In this document: positions 12,076 through 19,400 of the stretch, piece by piece
How positions within the stretch are numbered: the first letter of the stretch is position 1
How the letters are laid out: each line of letters begins with the position of its first letter
Assembly: GCA_964472495.1 (NCBI GenBank)
Contig: CAYYLD010000010.1
Span: 1-19,505 of the forward strand
DNA from: CAYXST01 sp964472495
GTDB taxonomy: Bacteria; Patescibacteriota; Minisyncoccia; Portnoybacterales; UBA2143
Direction: 5' to 3'
DNA: 19,505 bases
Notes under the pieces: model-generated
The model's database searches: none
Told to the model about the DNA's origin: nothing
The model's input: only the letters and a program-made list of their open reading frames with translations
Made by a program: the position numbers and the translations under genes

Positions 12076-14637
12076 AATTTCAAAAACCAATCCTCTTTTC
12101 AAAATCAATTCATCCCGCCGGCCGATTTTATTTTCTAAGAACAAACGAGCGACCGGATTTTCTACTTTTTCCTGAATGACTCTGGCCAAGGGTCGGGCGC
12201 CATACAATGGGTCAAATCCTTGAGCAGCCAATTCCTTAACCGCTTCCTCTTCTGTTTCTAAGTTAACTCCTTTTTCTTCTAATTTTTCTTTAAACATCTT
12301 TAAGAATAAGCGGGTGATATCAAACATATTTTCTATGGTTAAACTTTTGAAGAGGACGATTTTGTCAAAACGATTCAAAAACTCGGGCCGGAAATATTCT
12401 AACAAAACCTTTTCTTTAAGCTGCTGGAAAATTTCTGGATAAGGTACTTTTTTACTAATCTTTTCCTGAATGAAAGCGGTTCCGGCATTAGAGGTGGCGA
12501 TCAAAATAATATTGGTAAAATTAATTGTCTCGCCGGAAGCATCGGTTAGACGGCCATCGTCCATTACCTGTAAAAACAGATTCAAAATATCCGGATGAGC
12601 TTTTTCTATTTCATCTAAAAGCAAAAGTGAATGAGGCTGTCGTTTGACTGCCTCGGTCAGATAACCTTTTTGGAGACCTTCTTCGCTGCGCAGACCGATC
12701 AGGCGGCGCAGTCCTCTCTTTTCCTGATACTCGGACATATCCAAGCGGAGCATCTTTTTCTCGTCGCCGAAATAGACGCGGGCTAAGGTCTTGGCTAGTT
12801 CGGTTTTGCCTACTCCGGTTGGTCCGATAAAAAGAAAATTACAAATAGGTTTTTTCCGTTTGGCCATTTCTAGTCGACTGCGTCGTAAAGCGGCTCCGAC
12901 TGCTTCAACCGCCTCTTCTTGATTAATAAGACGGTGATGAATGATTTCTTCTAAATGAAGTAATTTTTCCTTTTCGGTCTCTTCAACCTGGCCCAAGGGA
13001 ATATGCGTTTTCTGAGCGACTAATTGAGCTAAATCACTTCCCTTGATTATGGCCTCCTTACCTCGTTGATTTCTGACTAAATAAGCTACTTCTTCCAAAA
13101 GACCGATGGCCTTGGCCGGCAAGGCCTGACCGTAGAGATAGCGGTCAGCCAAGTCAATGGCCTGGTCCAGAGCATCAGCTGAAAATAGAATATCCAATTT
13201 CTTTTCCAGAATAAAAATCTTACTGATTAAAATCTGCCAGAGTAAATCAGCCGAAGGCAGGGCCATCTCAATCTTATTCAAAAGCCGGCCTAAGATTTTT
13301 CCCTCAATCTTAGCTGAATAACTTTCCGGCGAGGCCGTCCCGATAAGATAAAAAGCTTTTTGCTCTAAAGCCGAGGCTAAAATTTCGGCGAAATCTAAAC
13401 CGCTTATTTGTGTCTTCAGACCAACCAAATTATCAATATTTTCAATAACCAAAACAATATTAGCCGCCCGATTAATTTGATAAAGGGTTCTCCTTAAATA
13501 TTCTTCTCCTTTCTCTCTGGCCTCGCCCAAACTAACTAAGCTAGCCAAGTCCAATTTAACTAATCTTTTATCTTCCAGAAAGGAAGGCACTTCTTCTTCA
13601 ACCATCATTTGAGCCAGCTTCTTCAAAACTGACTTTTTGCCTATTTCGCTCGGGCCCACCAAAACAACGGCTGGCTGGCCGCCGCTAAAGAAATTAAAAA
13701 TCGCTTCAATTTCTTTCTCCCGATTAACAACAAATTCCAACCGACCTTGTCTGGCTAGCAGAGTTAAATCCTGACCGACTCGGTCTAGCAAAGGCGTGGC
13801 CGCGGCGGTCATCGCCCGATTAAGCTTGCCTCTCGGTTTGAAAAGTCGCCACCAGAAAAATGATTTCTGCCATTTTTTAATCTGTCTTTCTAGTTTAGTC
13901 CATTGAATAACTCGTTCAATTTCTTCCGGACTAACGCCAAACTCGTCAAAAATCATCCGAACCAAATTTCTTTGCTGGCTAATGGCCCAAAGAATATCTA
14001 AAGAGCTGACTTGTCGCTGCTCCTGCTTTAGACAGAAAAAATAGGCATCAACAAAAATTTTCTTAAAATCAGCCGAAATCTTCGGTCCCAAGACAGACCT
14101 GCCTTCCTCTGATTCAGGAAAAAAGGAAGAACTTTTCAAAACAACCTTAATTTTACCAATCACTTCTTTTGGCGCACAATCTAATCTTTGCAAAATTTTC
14201 TTAAAATTTCTCTTTTTCAAAAAAGAAGCGAAAAGATGAATCGGTCGAACAAAATGATAACCGTGACGATAACAAAAAAACCAAGCTTTTTCTAAGGCCT
14301 TCTGAGACGCCCTGTCTAAGGACAAAGAAATCTCTGCTTTCTTTCTGGTTGGCTTAATTCCTAAACCTTTCTCTTTCTCTTGACGCCGCTGCCGGAGATA
14401 AAAAAGGAACATATCAGTTAATAAGGAAAAATAGAAAATTTCTAAAGAGGCGGTTCGGCCAGATTCGGTGACGGTAAAAAAAATAAACAAGCTGAACAGA
14501 CCGTAAAGACCAAAAAGAATCAGGAAAATAAAAACCAACCAGCCCAAAAATCTCTTTAATTTTCTTTGACTAATGATTAAGAGATTAAGCTCTGGTTGAA
14601 AAACAGGATTAATTTTAGGAGGTATAGTTTCGGCCAT
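12055..14637 (-). CDS. Membrane-anchored ClpB/ClpC-like AAA+ ATPase with degenerate first nucleotide-binding domain
   Basis: 860 aa. A hydrophobic segment at about 30-54 and a second at about 66-81 anchor the N-terminus. Two Clp-N-like repeats follow (about 106-165 and 184-247). D1 is degenerate: Walker A is GPSEIGKKS (328-336, Lys where Thr/Ser should be) and Walker B is LVIENID (396-402, no DE). D2 is intact: GPTGVGKT (605-612), LLLLDEIEKAH (671-681), sensor 1 N717, arginine finger R756 in FLNRFD, and sensor 2 GARPLAR (813-819). The D2 pore-loop GYVG is missing: RLIG (645-648) runs into LRSEEGLQKGYLTEAV. No IGF/LGF ClpP-docking loop is evident. GGGAGG lies upstream of the ATG. It closes the cluster that begins with the VirD4/HerA-like ATPase. 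Probable membrane unfoldase or scaffold, not a ClpP partner (inference). Confidence 0.85.
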   Translation of the reverse strand: MAETIPPKINPVFQPELNLLIISQRKLKRFLGWLVFIFLILFGLYGLFSLFIFFTVTESGRTASLEIFYFSLLTDMFLFYLRQRRQEKEKGLGIKPTRKKAEISLSLDRASQKALEKAWFFCYRHGYHFVRPIHLFASFLKKRNFKKILQRLDCAPKEVIGKIKVVLKSSSFFPESEEGRSVLGPKISADFKKIFVDAYFFCLKQEQRQVSSLDILWAISQQRNLVRMIFDEFGVSPEEIERVIQWTKLERQIKKWQKSFFWWRLFKPRGKLNRAMTAAATPLLDRVGQDLTLLARQGRLEFVVNREKEIEAIFNFFSGGQPAVVLVGPSEIGKKSVLKKLAQMMVEEEVPSFLEDKRLVKLDLASLVSLGEAREKGEEYLRRTLYQINRAANIVLVIENIDNLVGLKTQISGLDFAEILASALEQKAFYLIGTASPESYSAKIEGKILGRLLNKIEMALPSADLLWQILISKIFILEKKLDILFSADALDQAIDLADRYLYGQALPAKAIGLLEEVAYLVRNQRGKEAIIKGSDLAQLVAQKTHIPLGQVEETEKEKLLHLEEIIHHRLINQEEAVEAVGAALRRSRLEMAKRKKPICNFLFIGPTGVGKTELAKTLARVYFGDEKKMLRLDMSEYQEKRGLRRLIGLRSEEGLQKGYLTEAVKRQPHSLLLLDEIEKAHPDILNLFLQVMDDGRLTDASGETINFTNIILIATSNAGTAFIQEKISKKVPYPEIFQQLKEKVLLEYFRPEFLNRFDKIVLFKSLTIENMFDITRLFLKMFKEKLEEKGVNLETEEEAVKELAAQGFDPLYGARPLARVIQEKVENPVARLFLENKIGRRDELILKRGLVFEIKKAPKI

Positions 14638-14650
14638 ATTTTTTTCCTCC

Positions 14651-14685
14651 CGGGGCGTCCCTTTTTACTTAAAGGGACGCTCCGG
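14651..14685. repeat. Short GGGGCGTCCCTTT palindrome between small membrane and Clp-like genes
   Basis: GGGGCGTCCCTTT (14652-14664) pairs with AAAGGGACGCTCC (14671-14683) with one mismatch (a G-U pair if read as plus-strand RNA). It is a minimal copy of the core in the repeat at 1-101 and fills the 50-nt gap between two genes. Confidence 0.75.
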
Positions 14686-14688
14686 GGA

Positions 14689-15033
14689 CTATAACTGCCA
14701 AATAATCAAAATGGGCAGAAACAGCCAAGCCAACAAAATTAAAAACCAAAAAACAAACCAGCCAGCCATTAAAATAAATCGCCAGCTGATTTGCCAGAGA
14801 TGAGTATTCAAACTTAACAGATAAGTAGCCACTCCTTTTTGACCGTACATCGGTCTGAAAAAATTCTTCAAGAGGATTGACAAAGCTAAAGCCCGCCAGC
14901 CGCTCCTAATTCTCTGCCAGCAAAAAAGAGCCGTTTTCTTCAGACCCCGGCTGTACCACCAAAGCGGAAAATAAAAAAGCTCAATCAGAGTATCTAAAAA
15001 CAAATCTTTTATAAATATTTGGTAAGCACTCAT
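14689..15033 (-). CDS. Small membrane protein of the VirD4/Clp-like cluster
   Basis: 114 aa from ATG at 15033 (MSAYQIFIKDLF). An upstream in-frame extension runs through the repeat and the preceding gene's end and is rejected. Seen: a hydrophobic/aromatic N-terminal region with PLWWYSRGL (about 22-30), then LLKNFFRPMYGQ (about 53-64), then one or two C-terminal TM segments (about 78-112). The PLWWYSRGL..LKNxFxPMYGQ layout recalls small membrane proteins found next to VirD4-like and Clp-like genes in Patescibacteria. No biochemical function is known to me. It starts 17 nt after the upstream gene and ends about 50 nt before the Clp-like gene, so it is probably co-transcribed and part of the same membrane complex. 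Confidence 0.7.
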   Translation of the reverse strand: MSAYQIFIKDLFLDTLIELFYFPLWWYSRGLKKTALFCWQRIRSGWRALALSILLKNFFRPMYGQKGVATYLLSLNTHLWQISWRFILMAGWFVFWFLILLAWLFLPILIIWQL

Positions 15034-15039
15034 GGATCC

Positions 15040-15050
15040 AAGGGACGCCC
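15040..15050. repeat. Half-copy of the AAGGGACGCCC repeat
   Basis: AAGGGACGCCC abuts the stop codon of the VirD4/HerA-like gene and precedes the small membrane protein gene. No complementary arm is present, so it is a single arm or a decayed copy. Confidence 0.5.
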
Positions 15051-17576
15051 TTACTTCACTTCCATATCCGGCGAAGGAGTCACTTCTGCCGATAAGGCCG
15101 GTTGCCAACGATCGGTAATTTCTTTCTCAACTAAACTTTTCTCTCGACCGTATTTAAGGCGAGCTAATTCTTTAATCGCTTGGGCCACTTCCGGCTTTTC
15201 CTTCTCCGGCGGCTCAGTCAAAAGATTAAACGGTTTGGAAGTTTCGTTGTTAACCATTAGTTTAATATAGGCATTGAAATTATCAATATTGATTAAGTCA
15301 TTCATCTCAAAAACCGGCTCAAATTGTTTAACCAGGAATTCGGCGTCATCGGCGCCGACCCGAAAACTGACTAAGGAACCAACATTACCGAAAACAGCTT
15401 CCCGGATTTTATCTTCTAACTGACCGATAAATTGATGAGCAATAATCAGCGATAAACGGTATTTTCTGGCTTCCGATAAAATAGTGGCGATACTATCGGT
15501 GGTAAAATTCTGGAACTCGTCCATGTAGAGATAGAAATCCCGACGTTCTTCTTCGGGAAGGTCAACCCGTGAAAAAGCGGCCATCAGCAATTTACCGGTA
15601 ATAATCAATCCCAATAAAGAACTATTAATATCACCCAAACGGCCTTTACTTAAATTAGCCAAAAGAATTTTCTTTTCATCCATAATTTGACGGAAATTAA
15701 TCGTACTGGCTGACTGACCGATAATTGGCCGCATATAATCATTGGCAATAAAGACATTGAATTTAGAGGTAATATAGGGAACGATATTTTGTAAAGCTGC
15801 TTCGCCACCAGCTTTCTCGGCCTCTTTTTGCCAGAAATCTTTAACGACCGGATTCTGACACTTAACCAGTAATTCTTCTCGAAACTCTTTATCAGCCAAA
15901 ACCTTGGGCACTTCCATCAGGGTAAACTTTTTAGTCGGGTCATCTATTAAAAGCAAAAGGGCGCTGCGGGTGTATTGTTCAAACATCGGTCCGCCGGTCT
16001 GACGCAAATCGTAAAGTTTATCAAAAATATTAATCAATTCGTTAACGACAAAAGTTTTCTGTTCCGGATATTGAGCATCATATTCCAGTATATTCAAACC
16101 GAGCGGCCGCTCTAAATTAGCCGGGTCTAAAACAATAACATCTTCGGCTCGCTCTTTAGGAATTAAACCAAGAACTCCTTCAACTAAATCACCATGCGGG
16201 TCCAAAAGACTAACCCCTTGACCATTTTTGATATCTTGAACAATCAAATTGCGCAAGAAAACAGATTTACCTGTCCCGGTCTGACCAATAACATAAAGAT
16301 GACGTCGCCGGTCATCTGGTTGTAAGCGAACTACTGTTTCTATTCCCCGATAGAGATTTTTGCCCAAAATTATTCCCTCCTTGGGCAAATTAGCTGGCGG
16401 GGCGGCCGGTTCGGCTTTAAGGAATTTGACTTTGGGTGTTTCAATCGTCCTGGTTGGAAAATGAAACAAGCTGGTCAATTCTTCGGTGTTTAAAAGTATT
16501 TTATGCTTGGGATTAAAAAGACGAAAAGAAAACTGGTAAATTAACTTTTTCAAACCACGTCCTTTTTTAAAACGAAATGATTTTAACTGATTCAAATTGG
16601 GAGCGTTAAATTGGACAAAAGCCGACTCTAAATGACCGAGGATTTGTTCGGCTCGTTGTTGATTAGCTGCCGAAACCAATAAACGCAAATTAGTATCAAA
16701 ACCAACCTTGCTGGCTTTATTCTCTAAGGCCTTAATTGTTTCTTCCTGGAGTGGGGTCAGAGCTGGCCTGACTTCAGCTTCAGCTAACTGCCCTTCTTTG
16801 GCTTGAGGCGAACCTTTGATGGCTTCGCTAAAATAACTTAATGTCCTCAGGAACCAGCCGCGGCTAGCCCTGACTTTAGCTATTTGATAATTTCTGCCTT
16901 GCTGCATTTCTTGAGCAATCTTTAAGCCTAATTCGGTCCATTGTTTGGAAGGAGCCGGTCGAATAATAATCTGAACGGCTGCTCCCTCGCCCTCTTCGGC
17001 TAACTTACTTAAAGTATTAGTCACCCCATTGAGCGGGTCGGTTTCCAAATTCTGATAGGTTTTAAAAGGTAGAACATAACCACGAGCCAATTTTAGATAA
17101 CTGCCAGCCGCTGCCCCTTGAGGATTAAAAACATTATAATCCTCGCTTCTTTCAACCGATGCCTCCGGGTAAAAACCATGAATCTGTTTTTCAATGACAT
17201 CTTCATAACCGCGAGGCATGGCCATATAAAAAGAAATTTCTTCGCCGATTTGGGGGGTGGCTATTTCAAAGACCAAATGGGGTTGACCGTAAATAAAAGT
17301 GTCTTTGGTTTCTCTAATATTACTCAAACTGGCGTAGAGTTGCTCCATGACCGAAACAATTTCTTTTTCGCTTTTTGGCGCTTCGCCTTGTTCCTTTTTG
17401 GCTTTCTTGGGTAAAGTAATTAAAAACAGGCTCATATTCAAAGCCCGTGTTAATCGGCCTTTGCTCTTTAATCGAAGAATAAAAAGCAAGCTGCCAATAA
17501 TAAGAATGGTCAGTGTCAGAAAGAGAACTATCGGAAGAAGAATTTGATTGAGGTCTAAGTTTAAGTTTACATCCAT
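15051..17576 (-). CDS. VirD4/TraD- or HerA-like membrane-anchored DNA-translocation ATPase
   Basis: 841 aa from ATG at 17576 (MDVNLNLDL). A longer in-frame start runs through a palindrome and is rejected. One TM segment at about 12-34 is followed by a large alpha/beta region (about 85-350) and the motor. Walker A is GQTGTGKS (431-438) and SLLDPHGDLVEGVL (456-469) follows, a signature of type IV secretion coupling-protein-like ATPases. Walker B is FYLYMDEFQNF (681-691) and IIAHQF (711-716) carries the conserved Gln. TSKFN and SKGRLG motifs (about 603-607 and 643-648) also fit. Known relatives pump DNA or deliver substrates to a type IV channel. No relaxase, VirB4 or pilin gene is in the window. 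Probably co-transcribed with the small membrane protein and the Clp-like ATPase. Confidence 0.88.
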   Translation of the reverse strand: MDVNLNLDLNQILLPIVLFLTLTILIIGSLLFILRLKSKGRLTRALNMSLFLITLPKKAKKEQGEAPKSEKEIVSVMEQLYASLSNIRETKDTFIYGQPHLVFEIATPQIGEEISFYMAMPRGYEDVIEKQIHGFYPEASVERSEDYNVFNPQGAAAGSYLKLARGYVLPFKTYQNLETDPLNGVTNTLSKLAEEGEGAAVQIIIRPAPSKQWTELGLKIAQEMQQGRNYQIAKVRASRGWFLRTLSYFSEAIKGSPQAKEGQLAEAEVRPALTPLQEETIKALENKASKVGFDTNLRLLVSAANQQRAEQILGHLESAFVQFNAPNLNQLKSFRFKKGRGLKKLIYQFSFRLFNPKHKILLNTEELTSLFHFPTRTIETPKVKFLKAEPAAPPANLPKEGIILGKNLYRGIETVVRLQPDDRRRHLYVIGQTGTGKSVFLRNLIVQDIKNGQGVSLLDPHGDLVEGVLGLIPKERAEDVIVLDPANLERPLGLNILEYDAQYPEQKTFVVNELINIFDKLYDLRQTGGPMFEQYTRSALLLLIDDPTKKFTLMEVPKVLADKEFREELLVKCQNPVVKDFWQKEAEKAGGEAALQNIVPYITSKFNVFIANDYMRPIIGQSASTINFRQIMDEKKILLANLSKGRLGDINSSLLGLIITGKLLMAAFSRVDLPEEERRDFYLYMDEFQNFTTDSIATILSEARKYRLSLIIAHQFIGQLEDKIREAVFGNVGSLVSFRVGADDAEFLVKQFEPVFEMNDLINIDNFNAYIKLMVNNETSKPFNLLTEPPEKEKPEVAQAIKELARLKYGREKSLVEKEITDRWQPALSAEVTPSPDMEVK

Positions 17577-17608
17577 TAACTTTGGAGCGTTGTTCACGGG
17601 ACGTCTTT

Positions 17609-17735
17609 CACGGGGCGTCCCTTTTTTATACACCCTAAAGGGTCGTCCTTTCGGACACGTCCTCGCTAAAGGCGAGGGCGTGATCCTCAATGGCAACCCT
17701 TTATATAAGGGTGTATAAAAAAGGGACGCCCCGTG
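17609..17735 (-). repeat. Nested palindromic repeat, unit A, in the leader of the VirD4/HerA-like gene
   Basis: Perfect 28-nt arms (17609-17636 and 17708-17735) begin CACGGGGCGTCCC and end in TATACACCCT. Inside them lies a second module with arms AAAGGGT (17637-17643) and ACCCTTT (17696-17702), an inner CCTCGC/GCGAGG hairpin and, on the minus strand, GTCC-GAAA-GGAC. So module AAAGGGT sits inside module GGGGCGTCCC; in unit D (11958-12040) the order is reversed. Confidence 0.8.
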
Positions 17736-17767
17736 AGCTAGATCCCGTAAACCAGGAACAAGCCCTT

Positions 17768-18280
17768 TTATAGCTTCTTCAGCTTCCCTTCTTCAATCAA
17801 TTTTTGGTACAGTTCATCCACTAAAGCGTCATGAAGCTCATCTAAAACATAAGCGCTATCTAAGGCCTTAGCTACTTCTACGGCAAAATTCAATCCTTTT
17901 TCAAAAGCCAAATCAGAAAGGGCCTTGACTTGGCTTGGTCGGTCCAAATCTTTGAGCTGTTTGGCTTTTTTCCGGGCTTGGGCTGACGGCGGAGCGACAG
18001 TCGGTTTAACTTCTTCTTCTATTTGTCTTTCTCCGACTGCTTGATTAACTTCGGCTGGGGATTTTTCTTCAATTTGCTCTATTCCAATTTTATTCTCGGT
18101 CGCCGCTTCGGCTTGTTCTTCAGTTAATTTCTCTGTTGGCTCTAAAGACTTCTCTTTATCTAAAGGAGTTTCTTTTTCTAAAGAGTTCTTTTCTTCAGAG
18201 TCAACTGATTCTTCACCGATTGGCTCGCGATACCTGTCTTTAATAGCCGAAGAATTATTTTCCAATGATTTTTCTTCCAT
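17768..18280 (-). CDS. Acidic low-complexity protein with conserved-looking helical C-terminus
   Basis: 170 aa from ATG at 18280. Residues 1-105 are Glu/Lys/Ser-rich and probably disordered (many EEK and LEK repeats). The C-terminal about 65 residues form a likely helical domain: SQVKALSDLAFEKGLNFAVEV (about 115-135), then DELHDALVDELYQKL. No TM or signal is seen. No family is recognised. An extended -10 (TGGTATAAT) ends 7 nt before the ATG, so the mRNA is probably leaderless. It is the first gene upstream of the VirD4/HerA-like ATPase, separated by unit A; whether it is co-transcribed is unclear. It could be a cytoplasmic adaptor for that complex (inference). Confidence 0.7.
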   Translation of the reverse strand: MEEKSLENNSSAIKDRYREPIGEESVDSEEKNSLEKETPLDKEKSLEPTEKLTEEQAEAATENKIGIEQIEEKSPAEVNQAVGERQIEEEVKPTVAPPSAQARKKAKQLKDLDRPSQVKALSDLAFEKGLNFAVEVAKALDSAYVLDELHDALVDELYQKLIEEGKLKKL

Positions 18281-18287
18281 TGAGTTA

Positions 18288-18296
18288 ATTATACCA
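18288..18296 (-). promoter_or_regulatory. Extended -10 promoter giving a leaderless mRNA
   Basis: TGGTATAAT on the minus strand (18296-18288), with only 7 nt (TAACTCA) before the ATG at 18280. Normal spacing puts the transcription start at the A of ATG. A weak TTGTTT lies about 18 nt upstream of the -10. Confidence 0.7.
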
Positions 18297-18353
18297 TAAA
18301 TCAAAAGAGGCAAACAATAACTTTTCCCCAAATAAGTAAATCCCTTCCCGTTA

Positions 18354-18382
18354 TTGACAGAATTTATATAGTATGCTATTCT
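18354..18382 (+). promoter_or_regulatory. Sigma-70 promoter of the OmpA-like gene
   Basis: TTGACA (18354-18359), a 17-nt spacer and TATTCT (18377-18382). The leader to the ATG at 18444 is about 55 nt. It is back-to-back with the promoter of the acidic-protein gene. Confidence 0.75.
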
Positions 18383-18443
18383 CAAAACAAAGAAAAGTTC
18401 GTTAAATTTTAAGCTATCACCTTTAAATCTTAAAAAGGAGGCA

Positions 18444-19325
18444 GTGATGAAAAGGATGGTATTATCACTATTGGCGGCAGTAATAGTTATGGTGGGCCTG
18501 ACCGACTGTAGTGGCCGGCTCGGCAAGAGAGTCGGCGATCTAGAAATCTTGTTCGAGAATTCACAGATTCTGAACCAAGAGACCGCCAGCATAGCCACAG
18601 CCACCGATAAGAGAATGGCTAAAATGGAAAAAACGCTGGATAATCTGCGCTCGCTGACTGCCCAAATTGGCGACCAAATCAACTTTATCCCCCCGGAGGC
18701 GATGGAGACTGCTTCCGCTAATTCAACCTCCGCTGAGCCAGCGACTAAGCCCGAAACAGTTGCAACGACCATTTCCAAGACCGAAGTCAAGACCACTACG
18801 GCCGAGATTCTGGAAGACAAATTGGCAAAGCTGACTAAGCGAGTTGATGCCTACGGTAAAAGACTCAATGCTCATGATGGACAATTCAGCAAGCTGCGAA
18901 GGCGGCTGGCTGAAGTAGAGGATGAAATCAGACCCATTTATCTCTGGACAGCCGAGTTTCCCTCAGGAAAACCGAGAAAACCCGGGGGAAAAGAGGAGCT
19001 GCAACTACCGGACGAGCTTAAGCCCGGACTGGACGAGCTGGCCTTCGCAATCAATAAGGGCCATGTGAAGTTGGAAAAAGAGGTTGCCGGCCACGCTGAT
19101 CCAGTAGGATCAGAAAAGGACAACCTCGAGTTATCTAAGAGAAGGGCCCAAGTCTGTATTGATCATTTGGTCGCAAGGCTTGGACCTGATAAAGATGTCA
19201 TCTGGCAGAGCGACACAAAGTGGAAGGATTATTTTGTAGCGGTTGGCAAAGGCGAAACAGACCGCTACGGAAACTATAAATACAACCGGAGGGTGTGCTT
19301 CCAGCGCCTGACAACATCGAATTAA
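18444..19325 (+). CDS. OmpA-C-domain envelope protein with N-terminal membrane anchor
   Basis: 293 aa. Residues 1-20 form a hydrophobic signal or anchor followed by Cys21 (VGLTDC-SG). This resembles a lipobox, but Asp at -1 is atypical. Residues 25-165 are helical/coiled-coil, interrupted by a Thr/Ala/Glu-rich linker (about 86-118). The OmpA-like domain occupies about 165-290. It has VAGHADPVGSEKDN (213-226), the peptidoglycan-binding signature N-x2-LS-x2-RA-x2-V (NLELSKRRAQV, 226-236) and NRRVCF near the end. Known role: non-covalent binding to peptidoglycan diaminopimelate. It probably links membrane and cell wall. AAGGAGG precedes the ATG. Single-gene unit, divergent from the acidic-protein gene. 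An OmpA-type domain is unexpected if the host is a monoderm CPR. Confidence 0.85.
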   Translation: MMKRMVLSLLAAVIVMVGLTDCSGRLGKRVGDLEILFENSQILNQETASIATATDKRMAKMEKTLDNLRSLTAQIGDQINFIPPEAMETASANSTSAEPATKPETVATTISKTEVKTTTAEILEDKLAKLTKRVDAYGKRLNAHDGQFSKLRRRLAEVEDEIRPIYLWTAEFPSGKPRKPGGKEELQLPDELKPGLDELAFAINKGHVKLEKEVAGHADPVGSEKDNLELSKRRAQVCIDHLVARLGPDKDVIWQSDTKWKDYFVAVGKGETDRYGNYKYNRRVCFQRLTTSN

Positions 19326-19341
19326 ACGTACATAACCAAAA

Positions 19342-19376
19342 CCCCAGGGAGAGAAATTCTTCCTGGGGCTTTATTT
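19342..19376. terminator. Intrinsic terminator between convergent genes
   Basis: CCCCAGG (19342-19348) pairs with CCTGGGG (19362-19368); inner AGA/TCT can extend it. CTTTATTTTT follows on the plus strand and TTTTGG on the minus strand. It ends the OmpA-like transcript and may serve the minus-strand gene to its right. Confidence 0.8.
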
Positions 19377-19400
19377 TTACTGAATTATTCAGACGCTTAT

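Noticed and set aside
12055..14637. Annotation as a normal ClpC or ClpB chaperone
   Set aside because: N-terminal TM anchor, degenerate D1 Walker motifs and missing pore loops do not fit the housekeeping proteins.
15034..15108. 25-residue N-terminal extension of the small membrane protein
   Set aside because: It overlaps the end of the preceding gene and a repeat half-copy; the ATG at 15033 starts the hydrophobic family-like sequence.
17577..17696. 40-residue N-terminal extension of the VirD4/HerA-like protein
   Set aside because: It is translated repeat DNA (unit A) with no protein-like character; the TM segment follows directly after the ATG at 17576.
18281..18820. 540-nt in-frame N-terminal extension of the acidic protein, antisense to the OmpA-like gene
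   Set aside because: It crosses two clear promoters and the coding region of the OmpA-like gene; the extended -10 at 18288-18296 points to ATG 18280.
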